A program made the position numbers and the translations under genes. Shown piece after piece: positions 13,408 to 14,948 of a stretch of DNA of 14,948 nucleotides (the first letter of the stretch is position 1; the number at the start of each line of letters is the position of its first letter). This DNA comes from Acidimicrobiia bacterium UBA6912 (GTDB lineage: Bacteria; Actinomycetota; Acidimicrobiia; Spongiisociales; UBA5794): NCBI GenBank assembly GCA_002450985.1, contig DKBA01000292.1:1-14948 (forward strand), read 5' to 3'. The notes beneath the pieces are model-generated. The model did not search any database, was not told the origin of the DNA, and was given only the letters and a program-made list of their open reading frames with translations.

Positions 13408-13436
13408 TCGGGCCGAGGAGGCGCCGGAGGGCCCGA
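13408..13436. promoter_or_regulatory. inverted repeat in the divergent control region
   Basis: TCGGGCC (13408-13414) and GGCCCGA (13430-13436) form a perfect 7-bp inverted repeat with half-site centres 22 bases apart, about two helical turns. A GGCGCC palindrome sits at its middle. It lies in the 102-base gap between the CapA-type gene and the GMC oxidoreductase gene, 33 bases before the latter's ATG, and could be an operator or an mRNA hairpin. Confidence 0.38.
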
Positions 13437-13469
13437 ACGTGGTTGACTCGGGGGGACCGAAGGAGCGCT

Positions 13470-14948
13470 ATGGACTACGACTATGTCATCGTCGGTGCCG
13501 GCTCCGCCGGCTGCGTGCTCGCCAACCGGCTCAGCAGCGCACCGGACCGGCGCGTGCTGCTGCTCGAGGCGGGCGGCTCGCATCGCCACATGAACACCCA
13601 CATCCCGGCCGCGTTCCCCAAACTGTTCAAGACCGATCGCGACTGGGACTACATGACCGAGGCAGAGCCCTCGCTCAAGGGCCGGTCGGTCTACGTTCCG
13701 CGAGGCAAGATGCTCGGTGGCTCGAGCTCGATGAACGCGATGATCTACATCCGCGGTCGCCGGCAGGACTACGACGGATGGGCCGCCGCCGGCTGTACCG
13801 GCTGGGGGTACGAGGACGTCCTGCCGTACTTCCGGCGTTCGGAGGACAATGCCCGCATCCACGATGAGTACCACGGCGTGGGCGGCGAGCTGCACGTGGT
13901 AGACCAGCGGTCGCCCAACCCGATGAGCCGCGCCTTCGTCGACGCCTGCGTGTCGTGGGGAATGGAGCCCAACGACGACTTCAACGGCGCCCGCCAGGAG
14001 GGGGCGGGCCTCTACCAGGTCACCCAGCGCCAGGGGGCGCGGTGGAGCACGGCGCGGGCGTTCCTCAACCCGGTGCGGAAGCGCCCCAATCTGGTCGTGG
14101 AGACGGGGGCCCACGCCACCGAGCTGCTCATCGAGAACGGCAGGGTGACCGGCGTCGCCTACGCCGTGGGCACGGAGCGGCGGACCGCGCGGGCGACCGG
14201 TGAGGTGATCGTGGCGGCGGGGTCGGTGAACTCACCACAGCTCCTGATGCTGTCTGGCATCGGACCGGCCGACGAGCTGCGCAGCCTCGGCATCGAACCG
14301 GTCGTGGATCTCCCCGTGGGTGACAACCTCCAGGACCACCCCGTCGTCATGGTGGTCTACGACTGCCCCGAACCCGTCAGCCTCGCCCTCGCCGAGAAAC
14401 CCAAGGCGCTGCTCGAGTACGTGGCGTTCCGGCGTGGGATGCTCAGCTCCAACATCGGTGAGGGGGGCGGCTTCGTGCACACTCGGGATGGCCTCGACGC
14501 CGCCGACATCCAGTTCCACTTCGGTCCCGCCTACTTCGTCGAGCACGGGTTCCAGACCTACGAAGGGCACGCCTTCTCGATGGGGCCCACGCTCGTCTCC
14601 GTGGAGAGCCGGGGCACGATCCGGCTGGCGTCGGCCGACCCATTCGCCAAGGTGCGCATCACCGGCAACTACCTGGCGGCGGACGCCGACATGCGCTCCC
14701 TCGTCGCCGGGGTGAAGATGGCTCGGGAGATCGCAGCGCAGCCTGCGTTCGATGCGTACCGCGGGGAGGAGATCTTCCCGGGTCCCGGCTACGGCACCGA
14801 CTCCGAGCTCGAGGACTACGTGCGGCAGGTAGCCGAGCTTCTGTACCACCCGGTCGGGACCTGTGCGATGGGTGCGCCTGGGGAGCGGGTCGTGGACCCG
14901 GAGCTTCGGGTGAACGGTGTCGAAGGGCTGCGCGTCGTCGACGCCTCG
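13470..14948 (+). CDS. GMC-family flavin oxidoreductase, choline-dehydrogenase-like (3' end outside window)
   Basis: 493 codons from ATG 13470, with GAAGGAG 4 bases upstream as ribosome site; the gene runs off the right edge without a stop. The family oxidises alcohols to aldehydes with FAD. The Rossmann motif GAGSAG is at residues 9-14, followed by the conserved LLLEAGG. The first GMC signature region PRGKMLGGSSSMNAMIYIRG starts at residue 77. The second signature reads GSVNSPQLLMLSGIGP. The catalytic His lies in YHPVGTCAMG (H460). About 30-60 residues are missing, including the second catalytic His or Asn. It resembles choline dehydrogenase and alkyl alcohol dehydrogenases; BetA identity is not proven because no betaine-aldehyde dehydrogenase or choline transporter is in view. 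Confidence 0.94.
   Translation, partial: MDYDYVIVGAGSAGCVLANRLSSAPDRRVLLLEAGGSHRHMNTHIPAAFPKLFKTDRDWDYMTEAEPSLKGRSVYVPRGKMLGGSSSMNAMIYIRGRRQDYDGWAAAGCTGWGYEDVLPYFRRSEDNARIHDEYHGVGGELHVVDQRSPNPMSRAFVDACVSWGMEPNDDFNGARQEGAGLYQVTQRQGARWSTARAFLNPVRKRPNLVVETGAHATELLIENGRVTGVAYAVGTERRTARATGEVIVAAGSVNSPQLLMLSGIGPADELRSLGIEPVVDLPVGDNLQDHPVVMVVYDCPEPVSLALAEKPKALLEYVAFRRGMLSSNIGEGGGFVHTRDGLDAADIQFHFGPAYFVEHGFQTYEGHAFSMGPTLVSVESRGTIRLASADPFAKVRITGNYLAADADMRSLVAGVKMAREIAAQPAFDAYRGEEIFPGPGYGTDSELEDYVRQVAELLYHPVGTCAMGAPGERVVDPELRVNGVEGLRVVDAS

Noticed and set aside
13368..14114. Upstream extension of the CapA-type gene to 14114
   Set aside because: It would be antisense to the GMC oxidoreductase. The lipoprotein signal begins exactly at GTG 13367.
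13470..14948. Choline dehydrogenase betA by name
   Set aside because: The family fits but the C-terminus is missing and there is no betaine-aldehyde dehydrogenase, BetI or transporter nearby; several GMC alcohol oxidases look alike.
1..14948. CRISPR arrays, tRNA genes, insertion sequences or prophage
   Set aside because: I saw no regularly spaced repeats, no cloverleaf with CCA or TTCRA loop, and no transposase, integrase or phage-like frame.

Overview
The window is GC-rich DNA with strongly G/C-biased third codon positions. Its actinobacterial look comes from a LigB-type ATP-dependent DNA ligase, Thr/Pro-rich linkers on exported proteins, and several genes whose only visible start signal is a -10-like hexamer ending 6-7 nt before the start codon (leaderless style). 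I infer an actinobacterium, perhaps an acidimicrobial lineage; there is no rRNA or other phylogenetic marker to settle this. No tRNA, rRNA, CRISPR, insertion sequence or phage gene was seen.

Layout. (1) Positions 1-3300, + strand: the C-terminal end of an acyl-CoA dehydrogenase, then a roughly 1000-residue protein that joins an APH/hydroxylysine-kinase-like kinase, an M23/LytM-type metallopeptidase domain and a class III PLP enzyme of the phospho-lyase (AGXT2L) type. (2) 3471-6807, + strand: a probable operon of a membrane-anchored beta-helix (pectate-lyase-like) protein, a small three-helix membrane protein, and a second, unrelated APH-fold kinase coupled by a 4-nt GTGA overlap. (3) 6815-8347, - strand: stand-alone LigB. 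(4) 8437-9399, + strand: an aldo/keto reductase divergent from ligB. (5) about 9551-10590, + strand: an unrecognised protein with an apparent frameshift near its 3' end and an unclear start, behind a good promoter. (6) 10611-13367, - strand: an M24 metallopeptidase with a 51-residue upstream partner, and an exported CapA-type lipoprotein. (7) 13470-14948, + strand: a GMC-family flavin oxidoreductase cut off by the window end.

How the genes may work together. The three-part fusion suggests kinase and phospho-lyase steps on one polypeptide: phosphorylate an amino alcohol or hydroxylated amino acid, then eliminate ammonia and phosphate to give an aldehyde. The neighbouring acyl-CoA dehydrogenase and the GMC and aldo/keto oxidoreductases would suit a catabolic setting, but nothing in the sequence shows they share a pathway. 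The beta-helix, M23 and CapA proteins point to cell-envelope or extracellular polymer functions.

There is no gene-free stretch longer than about 170 bases. The intergenic gaps hold hairpins, promoter-like boxes and inverted repeats, listed below with modest confidence.
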